A DNA stretch of 6,467 nucleotides from JAQIBY01 sp034721855. Its GTDB lineage: Bacteria > Bacteroidota > Bacteroidia > Bacteroidales > ML635J-15. Where the stretch lies: NCBI GenBank assembly GCA_034721855.1, contig JAYENB010000002.1, forward strand, positions 1 through 6,467, written 5' to 3'. Below the pieces are notes generated by a model, which did no database searches, was not told the origin of the DNA, and worked only from the letters and a program-made list of their open reading frames with translations. The position numbers and the translations under genes are program-made. The number at the start of each line of letters is the position of its first letter. The stretch's first letter is position 1. Shown here piece by piece: positions 1-6,342 of the stretch.

Positions 1-1
1 T

Positions 2-61
2 TCCGGAACAGCAACTGCAATCATTCTAATAATTAGTTTTATTGGTCATTTTTTAGATTAA
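2..61 (+). CDS. Possible C-terminal end of a membrane protein (partial, enters from the left edge)
   Basis: Reading from base 2 gives 19 sense codons, SGTATAIILIISFIGHFLD, closed by TAA at 59-61. The stretch is strongly hydrophobic, about one transmembrane helix ending in a short polar tail, which is how many permeases end. An AT-rich spacer with no long ORF follows directly. The family cannot be named from 19 residues. An alternative reading is the minus strand, where an ATG at 24-22 begins MIAVAVPE and runs off the window. The two readings exclude each other as main genes. I favour the plus-strand reading because of its hydrophobicity, with low confidence. Confidence 0.35.
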   Translation, partial: SGTATAIILIISFIGHFLD

Positions 62-190
62 TTAGAGCAATTAGAAATTAGGTCAATTAACAGTTATTTA
101 ATTTTAAAATGTGAACAGTTACTAAAAAACTTTAGTTATAATTAAAATTATCATCACCCCGTCGTGCTATCAATCCAGCGTGAGGGCGGA

Positions 191-310
191 GGCTGGCAGC
201 TTGGGTGCAGCATTGCGTCAGGTGCTGTGATGCAGCAGAGTGGAGGAACGGAACTCCTGTCTGCAGCTTACAGCACCCGCAAAGATGCACACAACTATAA
301 GCCGCAGACC
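191..310 (+). ncRNA. Candidate structured RNA or rod-like DNA hairpin, 120 nt
   Basis: An extended imperfect stem can be traced by hand. Bases 221-230 (GGTGCTGTGA) pair with 268-277 (TTACAGCACC) over ten pairs, one of them G-T. Bases 232-239 pair with 260-267 with one A-A mismatch. Bases 242-245 (GGAG) pair with 254-257 (CTCC), closing an 8-nt loop. Going outward, 210-217 pair with 278-288 with a small bulge, 205-207 pair with 290-292, and 191-202 pair with 299-310 with bulges. The whole is a rod of roughly 35-40 pairs broken only by small internal loops. A T-rich run follows on the plus strand (316-328). The strand is a guess. It does not match the SRP RNA tip, the large central bubble of 6S RNA, RNase P, or an attC site as I know them. 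It could equally be a repeat remnant. Confidence 0.35.
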
Positions 311-312
311 GA

Positions 313-404
313 CCCTTATTTGTTTTTTAATCTATTCTCAAAAGACCTTTTTAAAGTTTGAAACTTTAGAAAAGGTGGGTAGAAGGGATAAAAACAAATA
401 AGGG
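313..404. repeat. Nested AT-rich inverted repeat (potential cruciform)
   Basis: The outer arms are a perfect 15-bp inverted repeat, CCCTTATTTGTTTTT (313-327) and its complement at 390-404. Inside it lies a second inverted repeat: 345-359 (ACCTTTTTAAAGTTT) against 361-376 (AAACTTTAGAAAAGGT), almost perfect apart from one extra base, with a loop of one base on paper. No matching short direct duplication flanks the outer arms, so it does not look like a freshly inserted transposable element. It lies downstream of the minus-strand operon and could help end that transcript or be a REP-like sequence. The lack of a GC-rich stem followed by a clean T-run argues against a classical terminator. Confidence 0.6.
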
Positions 405-431
405 GCACGCCCAAATAAAAAAAACATTCTA

Positions 432-582
432 ATATTCTATCGTGCTATTTCGCCATCGTGCTTTCTACCCAACTCACAACTCCCAACTCATCACTCTATC
501 ACTCCATCACACAATCACCCCTCGCCCCATCACCAACTCGCCCTATCGTATCTTCGTGCTTTCGTTCCATCGTGCCATCGTT
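432..582. repeat. Degenerate low-complexity repeat tract with TCGTGC motifs
   Basis: ATCGTGC or TTCGTGC words recur at 439-445, 455-461, 553-559 and 569-575, in two pairs each spaced 16 bp apart. A related TCGTGC sits at 162-167. Between the pairs, 461-539 is built of degenerate 7-8 bp units such as CAACTCA, CAACTCC, ATCACTC and CATCACA, and contains a single G (at 524). The tract abuts the stop codon of the M20 gene (590-592). On that gene's strand it reads as GTGATGG/AGTTGGG-type units. It looks like a decayed tandem repeat, and the composition is not that of a protein-coding sequence. Confidence 0.6.
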
Positions 583-589
583 TCCCTGG

Positions 590-1771
590 TTACAACCGGT
601 TTAAAAATTTCAATGCCAGCCATGCCATTGAAGCGCTTCCATATACAAGGGCTTCTTCATCAACATCAAAATCAGGCCTGTGAACATTGTTTTCCCCGGC
701 ATCGTTACCGGCAATACCAAGCCTGTAAAACACAGCAGGCATGATGCGTGCATAATGTGCAAAATCCTCACCTGTCATGCGTTTTTCAAGTTTTATGATG
801 TTCTGATTACCGACCAATTCACTTGCATAATGCATGGCTTCTTTGGTAAATAAAGTATGGTTGTTGAGGGCAGGATATCCTTTGATGATGTTTATTTCGG
901 AAACGGCTCCATACCGTTCAGCGATTTGTTCAACGATGGTATGTATGAGGTTTTTGGCATGGCTTCTGAATTTTTCATCCATGGTACGGAATGTGCCCGT
1001 CAGATTTGCTTCTGTTGGCATAAGGTTTGTGCTACCCTGTGCCTCTGTTTTTCCAAAACCAATGACAACTGGAATATCTCCTGCTTCCTTGGTGACTTTT
1101 TGTTTCAGGCTTATCACAATTTCTGCTGCAGCACTGACAACATCCTGGGTTAGAGAAGGAACGGCAATATGCCCACCGTTGCCTTTTACAGAAATGTAAA
1201 TTTCATCCGTTGAAGCCATATAGTGTCCGGGCCGAAAACCCAATGTTCCGGTAGCTTGCCCCGGCATAACATGCTGTCCGATGATCAGCCTGGGTTTGTA
1301 TTTATCAAATATGCCGCTTTCAATGACTTTTATGGCACCGCCGGGCAAAATCTCTTCTCCCGGTTGAAAAACACCAAGCACATTTCCCGAAAATTCAGAT
1401 CGTAAGTCATTGAGGATGTGTAAAGCCCCAAGCAAACATGTCATGTGTACATCATGCCCGCAGGCGTGCATAACATTACGGTTAACAGAGGCATAACTGT
1501 ATGCGGTATTTTCCTGAACAGGCAATGCATCCATATCTGCCCGCAAGGCTATATATGGTCCGGAATTGGCACCATGACATGTGGTGGCAAGGCCTGTTTC
1601 CGTAATGTCTGAAATGGACAAGCCCAGGCTTTGCAGTACATGGCGAATGTATTTTTTAGTTTCAACTTCCCGGAAACTGAGTTCCGGGTGTTTATGCAAA
1701 TGCCGGCGGTGTGTAATCAACCAGCTTTTTAGTGCTTTGGCTTTGTCAAGTATGTTCTGAGGTGTATGCAT
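590..1771 (-). CDS. M20-family metallo-amidohydrolase (N-acyl-amino-acid / hippurate hydrolase type)
   Basis: This is a 393-residue cytoplasmic enzyme of the M20 aminoacylase/carboxypeptidase group, which uses two metal ions to remove acyl groups from N-acyl amino acids or small peptide-like substrates. Key residues are in place: HRRHLHKHPE near residues 21-30, RADMDALPVQE at 78-88, ACGHD at 103-107 (metal ligands Cys104 and His106), FQPGEE at 135-140 (Glu139/Glu140), GQHV at 165-168 (His167), TGEDF at 333-337, and VHRPDFD at 363-369 (His364). The dimerisation or lid domain is roughly 180-295. The length is normal for the family and there is no signal peptide. I start it at the ATG at 1771-1769. 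A TTG at 1774 would add one residue but is less likely. Its ATG overlaps the stop of the upstream gene by one base (TGATG), which implies co-transcription and coupled translation. The exact substrate is not readable from sequence. Confidence 0.93.
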   Translation of the reverse strand: MHTPQNILDKAKALKSWLITHRRHLHKHPELSFREVETKKYIRHVLQSLGLSISDITETGLATTCHGANSGPYIALRADMDALPVQENTAYSYASVNRNVMHACGHDVHMTCLLGALHILNDLRSEFSGNVLGVFQPGEEILPGGAIKVIESGIFDKYKPRLIIGQHVMPGQATGTLGFRPGHYMASTDEIYISVKGNGGHIAVPSLTQDVVSAAAEIVISLKQKVTKEAGDIPVVIGFGKTEAQGSTNLMPTEANLTGTFRTMDEKFRSHAKNLIHTIVEQIAERYGAVSEINIIKGYPALNNHTLFTKEAMHYASELVGNQNIIKLEKRMTGEDFAHYARIMPAVFYRLGIAGNDAGENNVHRPDFDVDEEALVYGSASMAWLALKFLNRL

Positions 1772-4700
1772 CAAAAATCAAGGTTTAGTGATAGGTATAT
1801 CATGGGGGGCAGCAGTGTGTTGTTTTCAATGCCGCGGGCATAATCTAAGCGGATAAAATAACCGAGAAGACGTGTTCTAAGCCCTACACCATACCCGGCG
1901 ACAAGAGGAGATGCGTTTTTATCAATGATGACAGTAACAGGGCCGTTTTCATAATATTCATTTTCATATGCATTTTGACTGTCAAGCGGATTTGGACCCG
2001 ACCATGCAGTTCCTACATCGAAAAACCCAATGACCTGGAAGCTGTTCAAAAAGTCTGAATTAATTGGCCTGTTGATGAAATAACTTACAATGGGCCAGCG
2101 TAGCTCAGTGTTTACAAGTGCGAAATTATTTCCGTTACGGACGTTTTGGGTGAACCCACGCATGTTGGTTGCTACCGCTTGGTAAACATAATTAGCTTCA
2201 TGGTCAATGCGTGTATCCCGGTCAAACATGGGGGTTTCATTGCTTATGTTGATCCAGTTATCTACCCCTCCAAGGTAATAAACCAAAAGCGCTGATCCGA
2301 ATGAACTCGAAGCAGCAAAGCGGCTGGCAAGTATTAAATTACGATGAATAGGCAGATAATGCCGGAAGTCACATCCCACCACAAAAAGGTCGGTTTCTTT
2401 TTTGTCAATTTGCTTATAATACTCGCCAAAGATTTTAAACCTGCCTCCTTCATTTATGTTTATCATCAAATTACGGGTATTGTCAAATATGTATTCGAGT
2501 TTTAGTCCGCCCCAGTAATCGAATTCATTTTCACGCAGTAAATTTTGAAAATCGGTAGTAAGGTAAGCTTGTTTGTCCTGCCTGAAAGTCAGTGTGCTTT
2601 GCACTGCAGATACCTGGTTGAAAGGATACCGCAATACATACATCCCCTGGTTTAAATAACTTTTGTATATTGTATTGCTGCTCAGGTTGCGCATAGTCTG
2701 GCGATGAAAAATGTACTGTTTGTTCAATCGTGAGCTCAGGTCTTCGAAACTGAACAGGTATTCATTGCTGTCAAAATTACCTGCAAATCTGAAACCACCG
2801 GTAATGCGATAATCTTCAAACATATCCATGGCTTCAACGTTGAGCAAAATGTTAAATTCCGGGTTGAAATAGAAAGCGCTCCCTGTAAATTTTTGATAAC
2901 TGGAATTGAGGAATCCAAAATCAATTTGGTTGATGATCCTTGATGTGTAAAAATTAACAAGGTATTTATTGGTTGGTTTCTTTTTCAGATTGTCTTCCTC
3001 ATCAAAATCCCCTTCCTTTTTCGTTGCTTCCAGTACATCAGGTTCAAGCTCGTAAGCATTGATGTTGATAAGGCTGTCTTTTGGTTGTTCAGGTTCCGCT
3101 GTTTTCTTTTCTGCTTTTTGTTGGGCTATTGTTTTGAAATCGGCTACATAGGCCTCCCGAAAATAAGTGCTGTCCGGGGAAGCTTGTTTTTCAGGATTAA
3201 TTTCTTTTGTAAATATATTGTATGATTTCTTTTGATAGTAAATTTCTGATAACATGTCGCTTTCCTCAGATAACTCATGTTCCAGGATATTCATTTTATA
3301 ATTTGTCATGGGGTGGGAGCGCATAAAATAGCGGTAATGTGTTACGGTATCAATGTAACTTATAACAGAATCATATTTAGCAGCATAGCGATTGTACACC
3401 CCTGTTTTATTGCTTAAATAAATGTAGTAATTATCCTCAGTAATGTACGCTTCTTTCTCATCAATCAAAGGCGTTTTTGTGAGTTGCGTAAGTTGATTGC
3501 CTGTTTTTTCAGTATCGTAAAGAAAAATATCACGGTTTTGCTGAATGGGGATTTCATGTGCTTTGGTGTCTCCAAGTGAATCCACGCTTCGGTTGGATAG
3601 AAACAGGATTTGTTTGGAATCATTGATAAAAACAGGGTGAAAGTCATCAGCCTGGTCGTAGGTTATGTTTTGATAAGTGTTGGCTGTAAGGTTATAAATA
3701 AATACGTCGCTGCGGCCATTGTTGAATCCGCTGAAAACAATTTTCATCCCATTGTCTGAAAAATCAAATTCATTTACTTTATCAAACCCCCTGAGTTCGG
3801 TTTCCTTAATCTCTTTTGTGTTGAGGTTATACGCAAGGTAATATATTTTACCTTTTTTTTCAATGATAAATCCCAGTAATTTCCCGGTGGGATGCCATTT
3901 GATCAGCGGATATGTATAGTCTGTGATTTGATCAAGTTTGTGCCCTTGGCGGTATATTTTGTTTTTTTTACCGTCAGGAATATCTTTTATGAAGATTTTC
4001 ATCTTTCCCATGATGTTGCTGGCATAAGCCAATTTATTTCCGTCGGGACTGATGGCGGCTTCCTGGTATTTGCGGTCTTTCCTTGAACGTTTTAACTGTT
4101 GATTTCCCCCCGGGGTGTTGGATGATGCTACTTGTTTTTTGAAAAGATCATAAAAATACATATTCCAACTGTAGGAGAGGGATTTAAGGTTTGTTCCCAG
4201 CACATAAAGAAATCCACTTTCTATGTTTTTGGATACACGCGTCAGATACAGAATAGTAGGAATAACCTCTTCCCCATATGTACTGGCTATGTAATACCAT
4301 ATTGAATGTCCCGCGTAGATGGCTTCTTCACCGGAAAGGTGATTGATTTTTTCATAGCGTTTATTCATGATGCCGTCTTTAATGTAATTTTCCGTTTTTT
4401 CATCCCAGGGTTTGGATAAATAGGATATGAGTCCTTTGTAATACCAGTCCGGAAAACTCATGAGCGTATTGTTGGCTGCTTTGTTTTTCCAATCAGAACC
4501 AAATAGTATCTGATTGACCATGACTTCAGTAATTGAAGAACGGAGTTGCTCCTGTAATTTTTGTTGATCGCCTTCTACGTATAAAAAGACGATGTTGTCA
4601 ACAATGGTGGTGGCACCTCCTATGTTGTATTCATTGCTCAGCGTTTGCAATCCGATATTGCTTTGCCTGAAATCAGAAAGGTTATGATACGCAACGAATA

Positions 4701-4986
4701 TCAGCCGCTGGTTTAACTTATAATCCAACCGGCTACTCATGTTTTCAATTTCCTGGTATGCCATTTCGGCTACTGTTTCAGCCAGCTCTTTTCCCCCGGT
4801 ATAGAAATACGTGTCAAATTTTTCATAGCGCATGAAAAACCAGTCAAATGCCTCATACTGTACCCTGTTTTTTCCAAAACTCATTTGATGACCATTGTAA
4901 AACTGAGCCCTCGAAACAAAGGAAACACAGGTCAGGAGAGTGATAAGCAAATATGTCAATACGTTTTTCACGGGCATGTCTGACAT
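1771..4986 (-). CDS. Secreted/outer-membrane protein: degenerate peptidase-MA-like domain + TolB-type propeller + Omp85/BamA-like barrel
   Basis: This is a 1071-residue exported protein. A signal peptide (hydrophobic core about 9-24) probably ends at SRA|QF, residues 25-29. Residues 30-285 resemble the peptidase-MA-like (gluzincin) domain, but the site where HExxH is expected reads SSITEVMVNQ (150-159), and the second motif FPDWYYKGLISYLS (178-191) has Lys184 where the glutamate ligand is usual, so it is probably catalytically dead. Residues 305-540 carry TolB/WD40-like blades such as AISPDGNKLAYAS (311-323) and FDFSDNGMKIVFSG (407-420). A charged linker spans about 615-675. Residues 676-1071 look like an outer-membrane beta-barrel, with NMRGF (941-945) like the Omp85 L6 (V/I)RG(F/Y) motif, VIGFFDVGTAW (985-995), and a terminal Phe. 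The start could be Met1 or Met4; both give a signal peptide. It is the first gene of a pair with the M20 hydrolase. The role may be outer-membrane assembly, binding or transport, and is uncertain. Confidence 0.85.
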   Translation of the reverse strand: MSDMPVKNVLTYLLITLLTCVSFVSRAQFYNGHQMSFGKNRVQYEAFDWFFMRYEKFDTYFYTGGKELAETVAEMAYQEIENMSSRLDYKLNQRLIFVAYHNLSDFRQSNIGLQTLSNEYNIGGATTIVDNIVFLYVEGDQQKLQEQLRSSITEVMVNQILFGSDWKNKAANNTLMSFPDWYYKGLISYLSKPWDEKTENYIKDGIMNKRYEKINHLSGEEAIYAGHSIWYYIASTYGEEVIPTILYLTRVSKNIESGFLYVLGTNLKSLSYSWNMYFYDLFKKQVASSNTPGGNQQLKRSRKDRKYQEAAISPDGNKLAYASNIMGKMKIFIKDIPDGKKNKIYRQGHKLDQITDYTYPLIKWHPTGKLLGFIIEKKGKIYYLAYNLNTKEIKETELRGFDKVNEFDFSDNGMKIVFSGFNNGRSDVFIYNLTANTYQNITYDQADDFHPVFINDSKQILFLSNRSVDSLGDTKAHEIPIQQNRDIFLYDTEKTGNQLTQLTKTPLIDEKEAYITEDNYYIYLSNKTGVYNRYAAKYDSVISYIDTVTHYRYFMRSHPMTNYKMNILEHELSEESDMLSEIYYQKKSYNIFTKEINPEKQASPDSTYFREAYVADFKTIAQQKAEKKTAEPEQPKDSLININAYELEPDVLEATKKEGDFDEEDNLKKKPTNKYLVNFYTSRIINQIDFGFLNSSYQKFTGSAFYFNPEFNILLNVEAMDMFEDYRITGGFRFAGNFDSNEYLFSFEDLSSRLNKQYIFHRQTMRNLSSNTIYKSYLNQGMYVLRYPFNQVSAVQSTLTFRQDKQAYLTTDFQNLLRENEFDYWGGLKLEYIFDNTRNLMININEGGRFKIFGEYYKQIDKKETDLFVVGCDFRHYLPIHRNLILASRFAASSSFGSALLVYYLGGVDNWINISNETPMFDRDTRIDHEANYVYQAVATNMRGFTQNVRNGNNFALVNTELRWPIVSYFINRPINSDFLNSFQVIGFFDVGTAWSGPNPLDSQNAYENEYYENGPVTVIIDKNASPLVAGYGVGLRTRLLGYFIRLDYARGIENNTLLPPMIYLSLNLDF

Positions 4987-5008
4987 TTATACGTTCATTT
5001 TCATCATT

Positions 5009-5016
5009 CAAATGTA
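5009..5016 (-). promoter_or_regulatory. Predicted -7 promoter box for the barrel-protein/M20 operon
   Basis: On the minus strand these bases read TACATTTG, a full match to the Bacteroidota -7 consensus TAnnTTTG. The box is 22 bases upstream of the ATG at 4986, so the leader would be short (about 15 nt). I see no good TTTG or TTG -33 box at the expected distance; the nearest candidate is a TTTC-like sequence. This is a motif match only. Confidence 0.4.
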
Positions 5017-5083
5017 ATATTTTGACAGGAAATATCCTTAATAATTTAGTGAGTTCTTAATAGTTGATTGTATTATTTGAACA

Positions 5084-5259
5084 ATAGAAGAGCTCAGTCT
5101 AAAAAGTAAAAATAACAAAATTTACATAAAATTTCCAACCAAGCCACAAAGACACCAAGTTTTACAAAGTACTGGTATTCAATAAATTTAACTTTGTGAT
5201 TTCTTTGTGTCTTAGCGTCTTTGTGGGATAAAATGACTTTTTAGACCGGGCTCATAGAA
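5084..5259. mobile_element. MITE-like non-autonomous element with 18-bp TIRs and a 6-bp target duplication
   Basis: The element body is 5090-5253 (164 bp). The left end GAGCTCAGTCTAAAAAGT (5090-5107) and the right end ACTTTTTAGACCGGGCTC (5236-5253) are inverted repeats matching at 16 of 18 positions. The direct repeat ATAGAA directly flanks both ends (5084-5089 and 5254-5259) and is a perfect candidate target-site duplication. There is no ORF inside, so it would depend on a transposase supplied elsewhere. A nested palindrome sits within (separate entry). It lies between divergent genes and disrupts neither. I cannot assign it to an IS family; 6-bp duplications occur in more than one. Confidence 0.75.
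5144..5226. repeat. CCACAAAGAC palindromic core inside the MITE-like element
   Basis: CCACAAAGACACCAAG (5144-5159) is the inverse of CTTAGCGTCTTTGTGG (5211-5226) at 14 of 16 positions. Nested within, ACAAAGT (5164-5170) pairs perfectly with ACTTTGT (5191-5197). The right half also has an extra TCTTTGTG-type unit (about 5202-5209). CACAAAG/CTTTGTG palindromes of this style are, from memory, common in spacers of Bacteroidota genomes. It may fold as a hairpin in either DNA strand or in RNA. Confidence 0.7.
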
Positions 5260-5352
5260 CATTTGAAAAACGAATGTTGAAATAAAAGCAAAATGTTTTT
5301 CTTAGGTTGTTATTGAGACGTTACATAATTTTCATATTATAGCATCATATTG

Positions 5353-5360
5353 TATTTTTG
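5353..5360 (+). promoter_or_regulatory. Predicted -7 promoter box for the molybdenum-carrier gene
   Basis: TATTTTTG fits the Bacteroidota -7 consensus TAnnTTTG exactly. It lies 71 bases before the ATG at 5431, leaving a leader of about 60 nt. No good -33 TTTG/TTG appears at the expected spacing; TTTTC at about 5329-5333 is the nearest. This is a motif match only. Confidence 0.35.
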
Positions 5361-5430
5361 CTGCTGCCAGGTGATTGGCTTTACAATATCTGATGTAAAA
5401 ATAACGAACGAATGACAGAAAAATGATACA

Positions 5431-5889
5431 ATGCTTTCTAAAATAATATCAGGTGGACAAACAGGTGTGGACCGGGCAGCTTTGGATGTAGCTATAAAAC
5501 TTGGAATTACTCATGGAGGATGGTGCCCAAAAGGCCGCCTCGCTGAAGATGGCATCATTCAGGAAAAATACAAGCTTACGGAAACCTCTTCAAGCATTTA
5601 TCAGCAACGGACCAGGATGAACATACAGGATTCAGACATGACAGTGATTGTTATCAAAAACAGAAAATGGGGGAGTGGTACAATGTTTACCAAAGATATG
5701 TGCATCAAAATGCAGAAAAAATTTGTTGTGCTGGATGTTGATGAACTTACTGAGCCAAAACAAATATGGCATTGGTTGATGGAACAGGAAGCAGAAATTT
5801 TAAATGTTGCCGGCAACCGGGAGTCCACAAGCCCCGGTATTTATCAGGATGCGTATAAATTGTTTTTGATGTTATTTGATGCCGGTTAA
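5431..5889 (+). CDS. Putative molybdenum cofactor carrier protein (SLOG/Rossmann-type fold)
   Basis: This is a 152-residue soluble protein matching the putative molybdenum-carrier family, single-domain Rossmann-like proteins related to the lysine-decarboxylase-like/SLOG group and to algal Moco carrier protein. Recognisable signatures are ISGGQTGVDRAALDVAI (6-22) with the glycine-rich phosphate-binding turn, GGWCPKGRLAEDG (29-41), RTRMNIQDSD (60-69), WGSGT (80-84) and LNVAGNRESTSPGIY (124-138). The family is thought to bind and protect Moco or related nucleotides, but the role of most bacterial members is not established. The ATG at 5431 is chosen because the ATGs at 5412 and 5423 lead into short frames that stop (MTEK and MIQCFLK). 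No Moco biosynthesis or molybdoenzyme gene is in the window, so context neither supports nor refutes the role. The length is normal and the gene is intact. Confidence 0.88.
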   Translation: MLSKIISGGQTGVDRAALDVAIKLGITHGGWCPKGRLAEDGIIQEKYKLTETSSSIYQQRTRMNIQDSDMTVIVIKNRKWGSGTMFTKDMCIKMQKKFVVLDVDELTEPKQIWHWLMEQEAEILNVAGNRESTSPGIYQDAYKLFLMLFDAG

Positions 5890-6051
5890 AGGGATTAAGA
5901 CTGATCATTTTACATTTGCTATTCTACATTGCTATCGGCGGATTTGATGGGGTTTTTTCAAACTTTTTGTGTTTTCATAAAATAAGCTTAATAAATTCAA
6001 CGTTACTGTATTGTAAAATGATTATTATGTTGAACCAAAATCCAAAAGCGC

Positions 6052-6222
6052 ATGAATGAAACCTCTACCTACTTTTTTTTGTATGAAAATGACAGTTTTA
6101 ACGTAAAGGATGTTTTATTTCCGGGTTTAGATAATTTTGAAGGACTGGAAACATTCTTTCCCATGGAAAATCCATCAGACAAAGCTGTCGATGCCTTACT
6201 AAAAAGGGTTGAAAGTCTGTAA
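6052..6222 (+). CDS. Small hypothetical protein, 56 aa
   Basis: The ATG at 6052 opens a 56-codon frame ending with TAA at 6220-6222. The product starts MNETSTYFFLYENDSFNVKD and ends KAVDALLKRVESL. It is acidic in the middle (PGLDNFEGLETFF) with a probable short amphipathic helix at the C-terminus (about 43-56). There is no signal peptide or membrane segment. Codon choice and amino-acid balance look protein-like, and short acidic ORFs ending in a helix are common in this phylum, but I recognise no family. An ATG at 6027 opens only a 10-codon frame overlapping the start. The gene follows the molybdenum-carrier gene by 162 bp without a visible terminator, so a shared transcript is possible. It could be a chance ORF. 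Confidence 0.45.
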   Translation: MNETSTYFFLYENDSFNVKDVLFPGLDNFEGLETFFPMENPSDKAVDALLKRVESL

Positions 6223-6342
6223 TGACTTTAAAAGCTCGTATCTAATCAGTTAAAAATAGTTAATATCGGGTACTATGTGAAAGGATACTCCTTACGAATA
6301 GGTGGTGTTTTATCATAACTATTAAAAACAAGATTTATTCGC

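Larger units (their letters stand above)
62..589. other. Gene-free intergenic region with several structured elements
   Basis: No convincing coding sequence lies here. Positions 62-160 are very AT-rich with repeated AATTAG words and two copies of AACAGTTA (89-96 and 114-121). Positions 163-312 are abruptly richer in G and C and fold into a long rod. Positions 313-404 are a nested inverted repeat, and 432-582 is low-complexity. The open frames that cross these parts (164-361 from a GTG, and 442-744 from a GTG) have compositions dictated by the repeats or by the antisense M20 gene, and I regard them as non-coding. Confidence 0.7.
4987..5430. other. Divergent intergenic spacer with two predicted promoters and a MITE-like element
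   Basis: This 444-bp stretch separates the minus-strand operon from the plus-strand molybdenum-carrier gene. It holds a -7-like box for each gene close to its start, with a 164-bp inverted-repeat element between them (5090-5253). The rest (5017-5083 and 5260-5350) is AT-rich, with no ORF or hairpin that I would defend. Confidence 0.7.

Noticed and set aside
191..310. Identification of the rod as SRP RNA, 6S RNA, RNase P RNA or an integron attC site
   Set aside because: The SRP tip sequence, the large 6S bubble, RNase P conserved boxes, and the RYYYAAC/GTTRRRY attC ends are not seen, and no integrase is present.
164..361. 65-codon plus-strand ORF starting with GTG
   Set aside because: It spans the rod-like hairpin and part of the nested repeat; its product has no recognisable fold, and the pairing constraints explain the sequence better than coding.
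313..404. Interpretation of the nested inverted repeat as a second MITE
   Set aside because: No direct duplication flanks the 15-bp arms (left flank GACCGA, right flank GGCACG) and the ends do not resemble those of the element at 5090-5253.
834..1199. Plus-strand ORFs of 121 and 98 codons (834-1199, 857-1153), plus 1223-1405 and 442-744
   Set aside because: The first three lie wholly, and the last partly, antisense to the M20 gene, whose catalytic motifs are all intact. They are shadows.
1772..1774. TTG start for the M20 gene giving MMHTP
   Set aside because: The adjacent ATG at 1771-1769 gives a conventional start with a TGATG coupling arrangement; TTG adds only one residue.
5601..5828. 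75-codon minus-strand ORF
   Set aside because: It is antisense to the molybdenum-carrier gene, whose family motifs are clear, and its Cys/Ser/Ile-rich product is typical of a shadow frame.
5904..6022. 11-bp inverted repeat ATCATTTTACA / TGTAAAATGAT (5904-5914 and 6012-6022)
   Set aside because: It is AT-rich, nearly 100 bp apart, without flanking duplication or inner structure; it could be chance.
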